A DNA stretch of 64,000 nucleotides from NCBI RefSeq assembly GCF_018455725.1, contig NZ_JAHCLR010000003.1, forward strand, positions 124,001-188,000, in the 5' to 3' direction. This DNA is from Mycolicibacter acidiphilus (GTDB lineage: Bacteria; Actinomycetota; Actinomycetes; Mycobacteriales; Mycobacteriaceae). Of this stretch, positions 9,278 to 18,068 are shown piece after piece. The translations under genes were made by a program, and so were the position numbers. Each line of letters begins with the position of its first letter. Within the stretch, counting starts at the first letter, position 1. The notes under the pieces were generated by a model, which had not been told where the DNA came from, ran no database searches, and was given only the letters and a program-made list of their open reading frames with translations.

Positions 9278-10516
9278 ATGTTCGAGTTCGGGATGCTGCC
9301 GCCGGAGGTCAGTTCGGCCCGGATGTACACCGGGCCGGGACCTGGCCCGCTGATGGCGGCCGGGGCCGCCTGGAGTGCCCTTGCCGGTGAACTGAATTCG
9401 TTTGCGCAGGGTTATGCGACGACGATCGCGCAACTGCTGAGCGACGGGTGGGCCGGCCCCGCGTCGGCGGCGATGGCGGCCGCGGCCGCACCGTACACGG
9501 ACTGGGCGGTGACGACGTCCGGCTACGCCGACCGCGCCGCCGGTCAGGCGCGCGCCGCGGCCGCGGCTTTCGAGGCGGCGCACGCGACGATCACCCCGCC
9601 GGCGGCGGTGTCCGCCAACCGCGCCCTGCTGGCTCAGCTGATCGCAACGAATATGTTGGGGCACAACACCGTCCGGATCGCCGCCACCGAAGCGGCCTAC
9701 GACGCGATGTGGGCGCACAACGCCCGGACCATGCACCGTTACGCCGCGGCGGCGGCGTCGGCGACACAGTTGCCGGCGTTCGAGCAGCCACCGCAGGAGG
9801 TCAATCCGGCCGGCGCGGCGGCAGCCGCGGCCACGGTGGCGGCGAACTCCGGTACGGCGCACCCACAGACGCTGGCTCACCTGTTGGCCGCAGTGCCGCA
9901 GCATCTTTCGGCGGCGAGCACCGGCGCCACGGCACAGGGCGGCATTCCGATCCCCCAGTCATGGCTGACGGGGCTGAAAGACCTCGGCACCGTGCAGGGA
10001 CCGGTGGACACCTGGCTATTCACGAACATCCGCAACGTCGGCGCGATCGGCGACGTGATCGTCGCCCCGATCAGGATTCTGTCCGACGGCACCCTGTACT
10101 CGGCGTCGGCCGGGCTGACCGGCACGACGGCACCGGCCGGTGCCGGGGCGGTGGCGCCGACAATGCTGGCCGGTTCGAGCGCAGCCGCCGGCACCGCGGT
10201 CGGTGGCCGGGCGGTGCTGGCGAGCGTCGGTGAGGCCACGGCGGTCGGCCAACTGTCCGCACCCCAGACCTGGGCGCAGTTGACACCGGTGGCCGCCGTC
10301 AACGATCAGTGGCTGCCGATCGGCCCCAAGGGCGCCTGGGAGGAAGCGGCACCGCGCTCGGTGGGCCGCGGGGCAGCGGGCCTGGCGCCGATGGCCGGAG
10401 CGGCCGGTGCTGCCGGGGCGGCCAAGGCGCGCAAGCCCTCCCGGCCGACGGTCAGCGCGATTCTGCAGACCCCGCCCCCGCGCTACAGCGTGCCGCGGCA
10501 CACCGCCGGCGGATAG
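9278..10516 (+). CDS. PPE family protein, SVP-like subfamily
   Basis: Third tandem PPE gene, 412 aa. MFEFGMLPPE and YTGPGPG open the PPE domain, and DGWAGPASAAM is the W-x-G hairpin. The SVP motif is altered to GQLSAPQTW. The C-terminus PRHTAGG resembles that of the first PPE gene (PRHSAGG), and several middle-region stretches also match it, so these two look like the closest pair within the trio. GAGAGGGA lies before the ATG. Confidence 0.93.
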   Translation: MFEFGMLPPEVSSARMYTGPGPGPLMAAGAAWSALAGELNSFAQGYATTIAQLLSDGWAGPASAAMAAAAAPYTDWAVTTSGYADRAAGQARAAAAAFEAAHATITPPAAVSANRALLAQLIATNMLGHNTVRIAATEAAYDAMWAHNARTMHRYAAAAASATQLPAFEQPPQEVNPAGAAAAAATVAANSGTAHPQTLAHLLAAVPQHLSAASTGATAQGGIPIPQSWLTGLKDLGTVQGPVDTWLFTNIRNVGAIGDVIVAPIRILSDGTLYSASAGLTGTTAPAGAGAVAPTMLAGSSAAAGTAVGGRAVLASVGEATAVGQLSAPQTWAQLTPVAAVNDQWLPIGPKGAWEEAAPRSVGRGAAGLAPMAGAAGAAGAAKARKPSRPTVSAILQTPPPRYSVPRHTAGG

Positions 10517-10574
10517 CACCCGCCGAGACACCGTGGACCACTACGATTCGCAGAACGTGCCGAGGAGGTGTGGT

Positions 10575-10877
10575 GTGCGGAGCTGCGCATGGCTGGTTGC
10601 GGTGTTCACGGTCGTCGCACCGGCCGCGCCGGCCTGGGGCGATCCTGCATCGGACGATCCGGCCGCGGACTACGCCGCCGCCCACGGCGTCGAGATCTGC
10701 CGATTCCTGGCCGAGCATCCGACCGGCCCGGGGGTGGTGGCGCTGCTGAGGCAGGTTGTGGCCGACACCGGACTGTCGGTCCAGGACGCCGGGACCGCGG
10801 TGGGAGACGCCGTGAAAGTCGACTGCCCGCAGGATCTTCCGTTCCTGCGGGCGATGACCGAGTTCTCGCTGTACTGA
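10575..10877 (+). CDS. Small exported protein, DUF732-like
   Basis: 100 aa protein starting at GTG 10575 behind an excellent GAGGAGG ribosome site. The N-terminus is a Sec signal peptide with probable cleavage after APAWG. The mature part (about 80 aa) has two cysteines (EICRFL and VDCPQD) spaced as in the mycobacterial DUF732 exported proteins, but I cannot confirm the family. Function unknown. It lies 58 bp after the PPE trio and may share its transcript, and it converges on another DUF732 gene. Confidence 0.7.
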   Translation: MRSCAWLVAVFTVVAPAAPAWGDPASDDPAADYAAAHGVEICRFLAEHPTGPGVVALLRQVVADTGLSVQDAGTAVGDAVKVDCPQDLPFLRAMTEFSLY

Positions 10878-10890
10878 CCGGGATCGGCGG

Positions 10891-11268
10891 TTACGCCGCC
10901 GTGTCGCCGCCGCGCTCGTCGATGTGCCGGGTGTCCGGGCAGTACACGGCGCGCGCGACCGCGACGAAATGGGCCGCCGGGAGAACCGCCATGCCGCCGT
11001 AGGTGTTGCGCACCCCGTCGACGGTGTCGCGGATGGTGTGCCCGTCCCGGATGTACCCGCAGGCGTCGTGGGCCACGGCCACGGCGGGCGGGTTGTTGAG
11101 GTTCCCGAGCCCGAGTCGGTTGATCGCGTCGATGAAGACGCCGTCGGTCGCCTCCGCGGCGGCCAGATACGGATCGCCAGGTTCGGCATGGACCGTCGGG
11201 ACCGCTGCCAATGCGGCGCACACACCGGCAACCATCCATTTCGCGATACGAGCCGACACGTTTTTCAT
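10891..11268 (-). CDS. DUF732 domain exported protein
   Basis: 125 aa. The signal peptide has the basic start MKNVSARIAK and probable cleavage after VHA. The mature domain shows the DUF732 pattern: FIDAINRLGL, a paired-cysteine layout (DACGYIRDG ... VYCPDT) and HFVAVA before the second cysteine. Function is unknown; the family is exported in mycobacteria. GGGCGAGGG lies just before the ATG. It converges on the small exported gene at 10575-10877 with only 13 bp between the stops. Confidence 0.85.
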   Translation of the reverse strand: MKNVSARIAKWMVAGVCAALAAVPTVHAEPGDPYLAAAEATDGVFIDAINRLGLGNLNNPPAVAVAHDACGYIRDGHTIRDTVDGVRNTYGGMAVLPAAHFVAVARAVYCPDTRHIDERGGDTAA

Positions 11269-11413
11269 CCCTCGCCCATCTGCGATACCGGGGCCGATCC
11301 GATCCGATCACCCGTGCGTCGGTACGAAATCTAGATGCCCCGGCCAACGACCACTAGGCCGAATCAGCATATTTCGCGGGGGTTTTCGGTCGTGTTCAGA
11401 CAGGACGCCGGTT

Positions 11414-11431
11414 GTTCACCGGCTGTTCACT
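11414..11431 (+). promoter_or_regulatory. Strong PHO-box-like direct repeat
   Basis: The plus strand reads GTTCACC-GGCT-GTTCACT, which is 13 of 14 identical to the RegX3 PHO-box direct repeat with the right 4-base spacer. It overlaps the last codons of the MFS gene and lies about 145 bp upstream of the minus-strand DUF732 gene, but its orientation faces into the MFS gene. Function is therefore uncertain. Confidence 0.45.
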
Positions 11432-12644
11432 CGCCGGGTTCGGACTTCACCGGAACCAGCGGCGCCGCCGCCAACGGGAACAGTGCGCACACGGCGAAGG
11501 CGACCGGATAACCGACCGCGGTGATCAGCGCGCCGAATGCCGGTGGGACGACCGCCGCGGTCAACCGCTGGAAGGTGTTCTGGGCGCCGAGTGCCCGACC
11601 GCTCCAGAACGGTCCGGCGTACTCGGTGATCGCGGTGGCCGACAACCCGTTGTACCCCACCGCCACCACCGCCGCGAGGACCATGGCTGTCTCGGCCAGC
11701 GCGGAGTCCAGGTAGTCGGTGAGCGCCAGCAGCAGCAGCGCCGCCGAACACGCCACGGCGATCATCCGTTTCGGTCGCAGCCGGGAACCGACCCGGTCCG
11801 ACCAGCGACCGACTCCGATGCGGGCCAGCGCGCCGAGCAGTTGCGCCACCGTCATCAGCGCGCTGGCGGCGGGCACCGACCATTCGCTGCCCCGGATCAG
11901 CCACACCAGCATGAACGTCACCGTCATCGACTGCGGAACCATCAGCAGCGCCGAGGCCAGGTGGATGCGCTGCAGCAGATGGGACTTCCGGTACGGGTTC
12001 GCCAACTGCTGCTCGGTAGCGGTGGCGCGGGTGACCCGCGGCGGGTCGGTCAGGAACACCGCGCTGGCGACCGCCGCGACGGCACAGGCGATCGCCGGGA
12101 TCAGCAGCGCGGAGAAGAAACCGTTCTCCACCTCGGTCAACTCCGGCATGGCCACCGCGCCGATCGCCACGCCCAGGGGCTGCGCGGTCTGCCGGATGCC
12201 CATCGCCAGGCCCCGCTGGTGCGCCGGGAACCAGCCGGACACCACCCGTCCGCCCGCCGTGTTGCAACTCGCCGCGGCCATCCCGCCCAGGAACAACAGC
12301 GCGCCCATCGCGGTGAGCGAGTGCATGGGCGCGGCGGCGAAAGCGGCCACCGCGGTCAGCGCCGAGCCGGCGGTGAGAACGACCCGTTCGCCGAGGCGGT
12401 CCACCAGGTAGCCCCAGCCGACCAGGGTGACCACCATGCCGAAACTCGGCATCGCCGACAGCAGTCCGGCCTGGGTCAGTGAGGTGTTCCGGTCCGCCTG
12501 CAGTGCGGGGATCAGGAAGACGCCGCAGTTGATGAACAGAAATGAGCACGCCGTCACCGCCAGCGTGATCGCGAGGATGAACCAGCGACGTGCCGCACTG
12601 ATGATCGGTTCCGACTCCACGTCATGGCTTGACATCGCGCCCAT
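11427..12644 (-). CDS. Major facilitator superfamily transporter
   Basis: Predicted 12-helix membrane transporter, about 405 aa. Hydrophobic segments alternate with short loops. The loop between helices 2 and 3 has GYLVDRLGERV (MFS motif A), and GWFPAHQRGLAMGIRQ is the helix 4-5 region common in MFS antiporters. The substrate is unknown. Starts at 12644 (MGAMSS) or 12635 (MSSHDV) are equally weak in ribosome sites. It is divergent from the PE/PPE cluster across about 320 bp. Confidence 0.87.
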   Translation of the reverse strand: MGAMSSHDVESEPIISAARRWFILAITLAVTACSFLFINCGVFLIPALQADRNTSLTQAGLLSAMPSFGMVVTLVGWGYLVDRLGERVVLTAGSALTAVAAFAAAPMHSLTAMGALLFLGGMAAASCNTAGGRVVSGWFPAHQRGLAMGIRQTAQPLGVAIGAVAMPELTEVENGFFSALLIPAIACAVAAVASAVFLTDPPRVTRATATEQQLANPYRKSHLLQRIHLASALLMVPQSMTVTFMLVWLIRGSEWSVPAASALMTVAQLLGALARIGVGRWSDRVGSRLRPKRMIAVACSAALLLLALTDYLDSALAETAMVLAAVVAVGYNGLSATAITEYAGPFWSGRALGAQNTFQRLTAAVVPPAFGALITAVGYPVAFAVCALFPLAAAPLVPVKSEPGE

Positions 12645-12964
12645 TAAAGACGCGGCCACGCTGCGGCGCAGCGGAGAACACGCCGTCCGGACGAAGCTGC
12701 CAGGCAATCGGCAGTCAAAGCCCGGCTGCGGCACCCCGCACGACTAAGTTAATGACGAGTAGTTGAATCGATTCAGACTTCCGGCTACCAGCACGGTTCG
12801 AGTTGTCGAACGAACAGTGAACTCTCGATGACGTTATGCGAATTACCTGGTCACGATCGTGTTCGACCTCGAAACGTGCCTTACTGTCAGGGTGTCCGCG
12901 GAGCCGAGTTAATCACGAGGGCTCACGGCCACCTGACAGACAGCACTCTTTGAGGAGAGACCCG
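12645..12964. other. Intergenic region between divergent MFS and PE genes
   Basis: 320 bp with no convincing gene. It holds a perfect 16-base palindrome GTTCGA-GTTG-TCGAAC at 12796-12811. Overlapping it is a PHO-box-like pair in minus orientation (GTTCACT-N4-GTTCGAC, 12805-12822). A TACTGT at 12882-12887 could be a -10 for the PE gene, though no well-spaced -35 was found. GAGGAGA lies before the PE start at 12965. The AT content is above that of its surroundings, as expected for a shared control region. Confidence 0.5.
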
Positions 12965-13264
12965 ATGTCTTTTGTGACCACCCAACCGGAGGCGTTGCTG
13001 GCCGCGGTCCGCAATCTCCGGGCGGTCGGCTCGGCGATGGCCGCCCACAGCGCGTCGGCCGCCGGACCCACCGTCGGGATCGTGCCCGCCGCCGCAGACG
13101 AGGTGTCGGCGCTGACCGCCGCGCAGTTCGCGGCGCACGCGCAGATGTACCAGGCGGTGAGTGCCCAGGCGGCGGCCATCCACGAGATGTTCGTCAACAC
13201 CCTGAGCACCAGCGCCGAGTCCTACGCCGCCACCGAAGCCGCCAACGCGGCCGCGGCCTGCTGA
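12965..13264 (+). CDS. PE family protein
   Basis: 99 aa, a PE domain with no extension. The Pro-Glu signature is at residues 8-9 (TTQPEAL), followed by two amphipathic helices and the YAATEAANA segment, a YxxxE-type secretion signal at residues 89-93. PE proteins pair with PPE proteins and leave through ESX systems. It is 8 bp upstream of the next PPE gene, the classical PE-PPE arrangement. GAGGAGA precedes the ATG. Confidence 0.94.
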   Translation: MSFVTTQPEALLAAVRNLRAVGSAMAAHSASAAGPTVGIVPAAADEVSALTAAQFAAHAQMYQAVSAQAAAIHEMFVNTLSTSAESYAATEAANAAAAC

Positions 13265-13272
13265 GGCCGACC

Positions 13273-14490
13273 GTGAACTACTTGACGCTGCCGCCCGAGG
13301 TCACCTCGACGCTGATGTACTCCGGGCCGGGTTCGTCGCCGATGACCGCCGCCGCGTCGGCGTGGAGCACGCTGTCCGCCGATTTGAAGTCCAGCGCCGC
13401 GATCTGCGAATCGGTGATCAACCAGCTGACCGGTGAAGGCTGGCTGGGCACGGCATCGGCATCGATGGCCGCCGCCGTCACGCCGTACGTGACCTGGATG
13501 AAGGTCACCGCCGAGCAGGCCGAGCAGGCTGCCGCGCAGGCCCGGGCGGCCGCCGCAGCCTACGAGACCGCGCACGGGCTGACCGTTCCCCCGGTCGCCG
13601 TCACCGGCAACCGGGTTCGGCTGCAACAGCTGGTCGCCACGAACATCATCGGCCAGAACACCGCGGCGATCGCGAACACCGAGATCGAGCACAACGAGAT
13701 GTGGGCGCAGGACACGATCGCCATGCACGGCTATCACGCCCAGTCCGCGGCGGCCACCACGCTGCAGCCGTTCTCCAACCCGCCCAACCCGACCGACCCC
13801 AGCGGCGAGGCCGCGCAGGGTGCGGCGGTCGGCAACGCCGCGACATCAGCGCCCTCGCACACCGCGTCCAGCGCCCTGCAGAGCCTGCTCACGGCCAAGT
13901 CCGCCGGCGCCGGGACCATCACCAACCCCGCCGACGACATCCTGAAGGATCCCGGCTACCAGCTCGGCAACCAGACCCTGAGCCAGCTGACCAGCCAGGC
14001 GAACCTGCAGTCCAACAACATGTGTGCGGTCTGGCGTGGCCTCAGCGGTGTCACCGGCACCCAGAAGCTCCTCACCGAGATGACCAAGGACGCCGCCAAG
14101 GCGGCCAGCGGGGCCAGCCAGGGCGCGGCGAGCGCCGCCGCCGGCGCCGCGCAGGGCGCCGCGAGCGCCGCGCAGGGCGCGGGCAGCGCAGCCAGCGGGC
14201 TCGGGGCGGTGGCCGGCGGCATGGGCCGGGCCGGCGCACTCGGTGCGCTGTCGGTGCCGCCGAGTTGGGTCGCTCCCACCCTGCCGCCCACCACGCTCGG
14301 CCCGGTGTCCGGCGGCACCTGGCAGCCGGTCGGTCCCGGGATCCTGGGGTCGACGCCGATGGCACCCCCACCGGGCATGCCTGGCGTGCCGGGTGCGGCG
14401 GCGGCGCACGGCGCCGGCTTCCGTGGTTTCAGCGCACCGCGGTACGGCGTGCAGCCGACCGTGATGCCCAAGATCACCGTCGGCGGCTGA
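13273..14490 (+). CDS. PPE family protein, partner of upstream PE
   Basis: 405 aa with a GTG start 8 bp after the PE stop. LTLPPEVTS gives the PPE motif at residues 7-9, with YSGPGSSPM and GWLGTASASM. The middle contains an Ala/Gly/Ser/Gln low-complexity stretch of short repeats (AAQGAASAA type, near residues 275-310). GALSVPPSW is the SVP motif. It is likely a heterodimer partner of the PE protein and an ESX-5-type substrate (inference from the subfamily). Confidence 0.94.
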   Translation: MNYLTLPPEVTSTLMYSGPGSSPMTAAASAWSTLSADLKSSAAICESVINQLTGEGWLGTASASMAAAVTPYVTWMKVTAEQAEQAAAQARAAAAAYETAHGLTVPPVAVTGNRVRLQQLVATNIIGQNTAAIANTEIEHNEMWAQDTIAMHGYHAQSAAATTLQPFSNPPNPTDPSGEAAQGAAVGNAATSAPSHTASSALQSLLTAKSAGAGTITNPADDILKDPGYQLGNQTLSQLTSQANLQSNNMCAVWRGLSGVTGTQKLLTEMTKDAAKAASGASQGAASAAAGAAQGAASAAQGAGSAASGLGAVAGGMGRAGALGALSVPPSWVAPTLPPTTLGPVSGGTWQPVGPGILGSTPMAPPPGMPGVPGAAAAHGAGFRGFSAPRYGVQPTVMPKITVGG

Positions 14491-14517
14491 CGTGCCCGAC
14501 GCTGCAGGAGTTCTCCG

Positions 14518-15759
14518 GTGATCGACTTCGCGTTGCTCCCGCCGGAGGTCAACTCCGCTCGGATGTACGCCGGCCCGGGGTCGGGTCCCACGCTGGCCGC
14601 CGCGGCGGCCTGGGATGTGCTGTCGGAGGAATTGAGTTCGGCGGCAGCGTTTTTCGAGATGACCATCGTCGATCTGACGATCGGGCCCTGGCGGGGCCCG
14701 GCTTCGATGGCGATGTCGGCGGCAACACTGCCGCTGGTGGCGTGGCTGAAGGCCACCGCCGCCCAGGCATTCGAGACCGGAAGCCAGGCCAAGGCGGTCG
14801 CGGCCGCCTACGAGGCGGCGTTCGCGATGACGGTCCCGCCGCCGGTGATCGAGGCCAACCGTGCGCTGCTGCGCCTGCTGATCGCTACCAACTTCTTCGG
14901 CCAGAACACCCCGGCTATCGCGGCCGCCGAGGCGCACTACGCGGCGATGTGGGCACAGGATGCGGTGGCGATGTTCGGCTACGCCGCGGGCGCCCATGTC
15001 GCGATGCGGGTCTCGCCGTTCACCCCGCCGCCGTCGGCGACCAACCCGGCCGGTCTGGCGGGGCAAGCCGCCGCGGTCGCCCACAGCGCCATCGCCAACG
15101 GCGCGAACGCCGCCTCCCAGGCGGCGACGAGCCTGCCGGCGCTGTCCGCGCAGGCGCAGGCAGCCGCCGCAGTCACCCTGACCCAGGCCGGTTCCTCCGC
15201 GGTGACGCCGGTCGTGCCGGGCACCGGCGCCACGGTGCTGGCCGGCGCTCAGGCGTTCATGGACTACATCACCCCGTTCAACAGCCTCACCACGTCGGGG
15301 TTCAGCGCGTTCCAGTGGGCCAGCATGGTCGGACAGGCGATGAACGCGATGGAGGACACGCCCAACGCCTACATGAACCCGCGGGACGTGCTGGCGAACG
15401 CGGCGAAAGCCGCTGAGGGCGTGGCCAAGGCAACGGTGTCACCGGCGGCCGCGTTCGTGCCGTCCGGCGGCGCTGGGGTTCCCGCCGTGACCGTCGGCCA
15501 GGCCACCCAGCTCGGCGGGCTGTCAGTGCCGTCGAGTTGGCCGGCGACGTCGCCCACGACCGGTCAGGCGCAGGCGACGTTGGCTGCCAGCCGCACCGCC
15601 GTGGCGGTGGCCGAATCCGAAGGGGCGGCGACGCGTGCCGGGTTCGGCGCGCCCGGGCTGCCCGGGGCCGCGGCCGCCGGCGGTGCCACGAAGATGCGCT
15701 TCGTGCCGCGCTACGGCTACCGGCACAAGATGATGATGCGTCCCCCGAGCGGCGGCTGA
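14518..15759 (+). CDS. PPE family protein, SVP subfamily
   Basis: 413 aa, GTG start with AGGAG close upstream. [10 protein letters not shown] and YAGPGSGPT open the PPE domain and GGLSVPSSW is the SVP motif near residue 335. The C-terminus is basic and methionine-rich ([15 protein letters not shown]), unlike its neighbours. It starts 27 bp after the previous PPE gene. Its stop codon lies inside the first unit of the 55-bp repeat array, so the array starts exactly at the gene's end. Confidence 0.94.
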   Translation: MIDFALLPPEVNSARMYAGPGSGPTLAAAAAWDVLSEELSSAAAFFEMTIVDLTIGPWRGPASMAMSAATLPLVAWLKATAAQAFETGSQAKAVAAAYEAAFAMTVPPPVIEANRALLRLLIATNFFGQNTPAIAAAEAHYAAMWAQDAVAMFGYAAGAHVAMRVSPFTPPPSATNPAGLAGQAAAVAHSAIANGANAASQAATSLPALSAQAQAAAAVTLTQAGSSAVTPVVPGTGATVLAGAQAFMDYITPFNSLTTSGFSAFQWASMVGQAMNAMEDTPNAYMNPRDVLANAAKAAEGVAKATVSPAAAFVPSGGAGVPAVTVGQATQLGGLSVPSSWPATSPTTGQAQATLAASRTAVAVAESEGAATRAGFGAPGLPGAAAAGGATKMRFVPRYGYRHKMMMRPPSGG

Positions 15760-16104
15760 CCGCTCGGTCTACTGGAGCGGCCCTGCTTCGCCTCTCCTCC
15801 GTCGAGACTCGCTGACCGCTGGGATTATGGAGCGGTCCAGCTTCGCCTCTCCTCCGTCGAGACTCGCTGACCGCTGGGATTATGGAGCGGTCCAGCTTCG
15901 CCTCTCCTCCGTCGAGACTCGCTGACCGCTGGGATTATGGAGCGGTCCAGCTTCGCCTCTCCTCCGTCGAGACTCGCTGACCGCTGGGATTATGGAGCGG
16001 TCCAGCTTCGCCTCTCCTCCGTCGAGACTCGCTGACCGCTGGGATTATGGAGCGGTCCAGCTTCGCCTCTCCTCCGTCGAGACTCGCTGACCGCTCGGTC
16101 TACT
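15755..16104. repeat. 55-bp tandem repeat array (five identical units plus variant ends)
   Basis: Five identical 55-bp units start at 15811, 15866, 15921, 15976 and 16031. A 56-bp variant unit precedes them (15755-15810) and a partial unit follows (from 16086). Both end units carry CGGTCTACT where the inner units have GGGATTATGG. Each inner unit contains GACCGCT-N10-AGCGGTC, extendable to a 9-bp stem with one bulged base. The array fills the gap between a plus-strand PPE gene and a minus-strand kinase gene, so it may act as a repeated bidirectional terminator. No gene is seen in it. Confidence 0.95.
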
Positions 16105-16111
16105 TGACCGG

Positions 16112-17689
16112 TCAACTCACCCGGGGGATGTCCACGCTGGCGGCGACGTCACCGGCCCGGGTGGCCACCACCGGGACCTGGATTCGCGCGCCCCGCTGGC
16201 CGCACTCGTTGGTCTCGACGGTGACGACCATCGCACCGTGCAACACACCGGAGATCGTCGGCTCCAGCGTCAGCACCTGCGTGGCTGTCTGAACACCGTG
16301 CGTCCCATCGGATCCCACGCAGGGCATCGGCGAGGTCTGGGGCCGGGACCGCCAGGACCGGTCCACCCAGTCCAGGCTGAGCCGACCGGCGCCGGCCGCG
16401 TCCGTCATCGCCGTCAGGTGCGTCGTGTCGTCCACCATCACACCGGCGGCGGTGCACGCGGCACCCGCGCACGATGACCGCACCGCCCACCAGGTGCTGA
16501 CGTTCGGCGGCTGCGGGTTGGGGACACCGTTGTACAGCTGCCCCACCCGGTTCGCATCCACCCGGTAGACGCCGGTGAACGCGGGCGGTTCCGAGGTCGG
16601 CGGCGTGGGCGCGACGGATTGCGACACTTCCTGCGGCCCCGCGTCTTTCGCCACCGCCGGGGTGTCCGTGCGGTCCTGCGCCAGCACCGCACCGCCCAGC
16701 AGCGCCGACGTCGTCGCCACCGCTCCGGTGACCAGCCGCAGCGTGGCACGGCGATGCGCCGGCGCTGGCACCCGGTGGCGTGCCGCCGACGCCGGTGGTG
16801 CGGCCACCCGGGCGGTGACGGTGCTGCGCCGGGACGACGACCGGCCGGCACCGTCCGCGCAGGCGTTGAGAGCCGCGGCGAACTCGGTGCAGCCGCTGTA
16901 CCGGTCGGACGGGTTCTTCGCGAGTGCGGTGGCGAGCACCTCATCGAGATGCGCCAGCTCGGGACGCCGCTCACTGAGCCGCGGCGGGGGCTCGCTGAGG
17001 TGCCGGCTGATCACGGTGACGGCGTTGTCGTCGTCGAACGGCGGTGCGCCGGTGAGCAAGTCGAACGTGGTGGCCGCCAACGCGTACTGGTCGGCGCGGC
17101 TCAAACCGTCGGAGCCGGTGAGCTGCTCGGGTGCCGCGTAGGCGATGGTGCCGATCGTGAGATTGGTGGCGGTCAGCCCGCTGGGGTCGCTGATCTGCCG
17201 CGCGATACCGAAATCGGCCAGCAGCGCCCGCTGTTCGCTGTCCGGTGATTTCGTCACCAGGATGTTGCCGGGTTTGACGTCGCGATGGATGATGCCCTGC
17301 CGGTGCGCGTAATCCAGTGCGTCGGCGACCGCGCTGACGATCGGCAGCACCGCCTCGACCGGCATGCCCGCCGGGAAGCGTTTGCGCAGCAGTCGGCCGA
17401 GGTCCTGGCCGTCGACGTAGTCCATCGCCAGCCACAGTCTGCGGCGGTATTCGCCGCAGTCGTGCACGCCGACGATGTTGGGGTGGAACAGGGTCGCGGC
17501 CGCGCGCGCCTCCCGCTGGAAGCGCTCCCGATACTGCTCGTCGGCGCTCAGCGATCCGCGCAGCACTTTCACCGCGTCGCGGCGGGGCAGCCGGGGATGC
17601 TGGGCCAGGTACACCTTGCCCATGGCGCCGGCGCCGAGCAGCTTGATGATCCGGTACTCGGCGAAAACCGAGTCGGCGGCTAGCGTCAT
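16112..17689 (-). CDS. Membrane Ser/Thr protein kinase, PknF/PknJ-like
   Basis: 525 aa Hanks-type receptor kinase. Kinase domain, residues about 12-270: glycine loop GAGAMG (19-24), catalytic Lys in AVKVL (Lys41), HRDVKPGN (Asp137), DFG (Asp159), and a GTIAYAAPEQ activation/P+1 region. A basic juxtamembrane stretch leads to one hydrophobic span near residues 320-340. A proline/threonine linker and an outer domain follow, with four cysteines and repeated tryptophans. No PASTA repeats are present. The kinase part reads much like M. tuberculosis PknF. It lies 79 bp downstream of the Esx pair, and its ligand is unknown. Confidence 0.93.
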   Translation of the reverse strand: MTLAADSVFAEYRIIKLLGAGAMGKVYLAQHPRLPRRDAVKVLRGSLSADEQYRERFQREARAAATLFHPNIVGVHDCGEYRRRLWLAMDYVDGQDLGRLLRKRFPAGMPVEAVLPIVSAVADALDYAHRQGIIHRDVKPGNILVTKSPDSEQRALLADFGIARQISDPSGLTATNLTIGTIAYAAPEQLTGSDGLSRADQYALAATTFDLLTGAPPFDDDNAVTVISRHLSEPPPRLSERRPELAHLDEVLATALAKNPSDRYSGCTEFAAALNACADGAGRSSSRRSTVTARVAAPPASAARHRVPAPAHRRATLRLVTGAVATTSALLGGAVLAQDRTDTPAVAKDAGPQEVSQSVAPTPPTSEPPAFTGVYRVDANRVGQLYNGVPNPQPPNVSTWWAVRSSCAGAACTAAGVMVDDTTHLTAMTDAAGAGRLSLDWVDRSWRSRPQTSPMPCVGSDGTHGVQTATQVLTLEPTISGVLHGAMVVTVETNECGQRGARIQVPVVATRAGDVAASVDIPRVS

Positions 17690-17768
17690 CGCGTTGACGT
17701 ACAGGTAGCGCAGCCGCGGGGGCTCCGGCCGGGCCGGTTGGCGTCCCCGCGGCTGCGCATCGCCTGAA

Positions 17769-18053
17769 TCAGGCCCAGCTGGAGCCGACGGCCGAGTCGG
17801 TGGTGGCCATGTTGTTGCCGGCCGACTGCACCTTCTGACCGTGCGAGTTCGCCTGCTCGTAGATCACCGCGAAGTTGCGGCCGAGCTGGGTCACGAACTC
17901 CTGGCAGGCCACCGAACCGGCGCCGCCCCAGAAGTCGCCGGCGGCGAGCACGTCGTGCACGATCGCCTGGTGCTCCGCCTCCAGGGAGGCCGCCTGGGCG
18001 CGGATCAGCGCGCCGTGGGCGTCAACATCACCGAACTGGTAGTTGATCGACAT
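17769..18053 (-). CDS. WXG100 protein, EsxN/EsxI-like (Mtb9.9 family)
   Basis: 94 aa secreted WXG100 protein. INYQFGDVDAHGA, the central FWGGAGS (W-x-G turn) and YEQANSHGQKV match the Mtb9.9 group (EsxI, L, N, O, V) nearly word for word. These form heterodimers with QILSS-type partners and are ESX-5 substrates. It starts 15 bp after the partner gene on the same strand, the usual order for the pair. Which numbered paralogue it is cannot be said. Confidence 0.95.
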   Translation of the reverse strand: MSINYQFGDVDAHGALIRAQAASLEAEHQAIVHDVLAAGDFWGGAGSVACQEFVTQLGRNFAVIYEQANSHGQKVQSAGNNMATTDSAVGSSWA

Positions 18054-18068
18054 CTCTGTTGTCCTCCC

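Noticed and set aside
12791-12811. tRNA-like T-arm (GGTTCGA) or LexA SOS box
   Set aside because: No acceptor or anticodon arms fit around it, and the palindrome is GTTCGA-N4-TCGAAC, the reverse of the mycobacterial LexA box order.
15755-16104. CRISPR array
   Set aside because: The repeats are contiguous with no unique spacers, and no cas gene is nearby.
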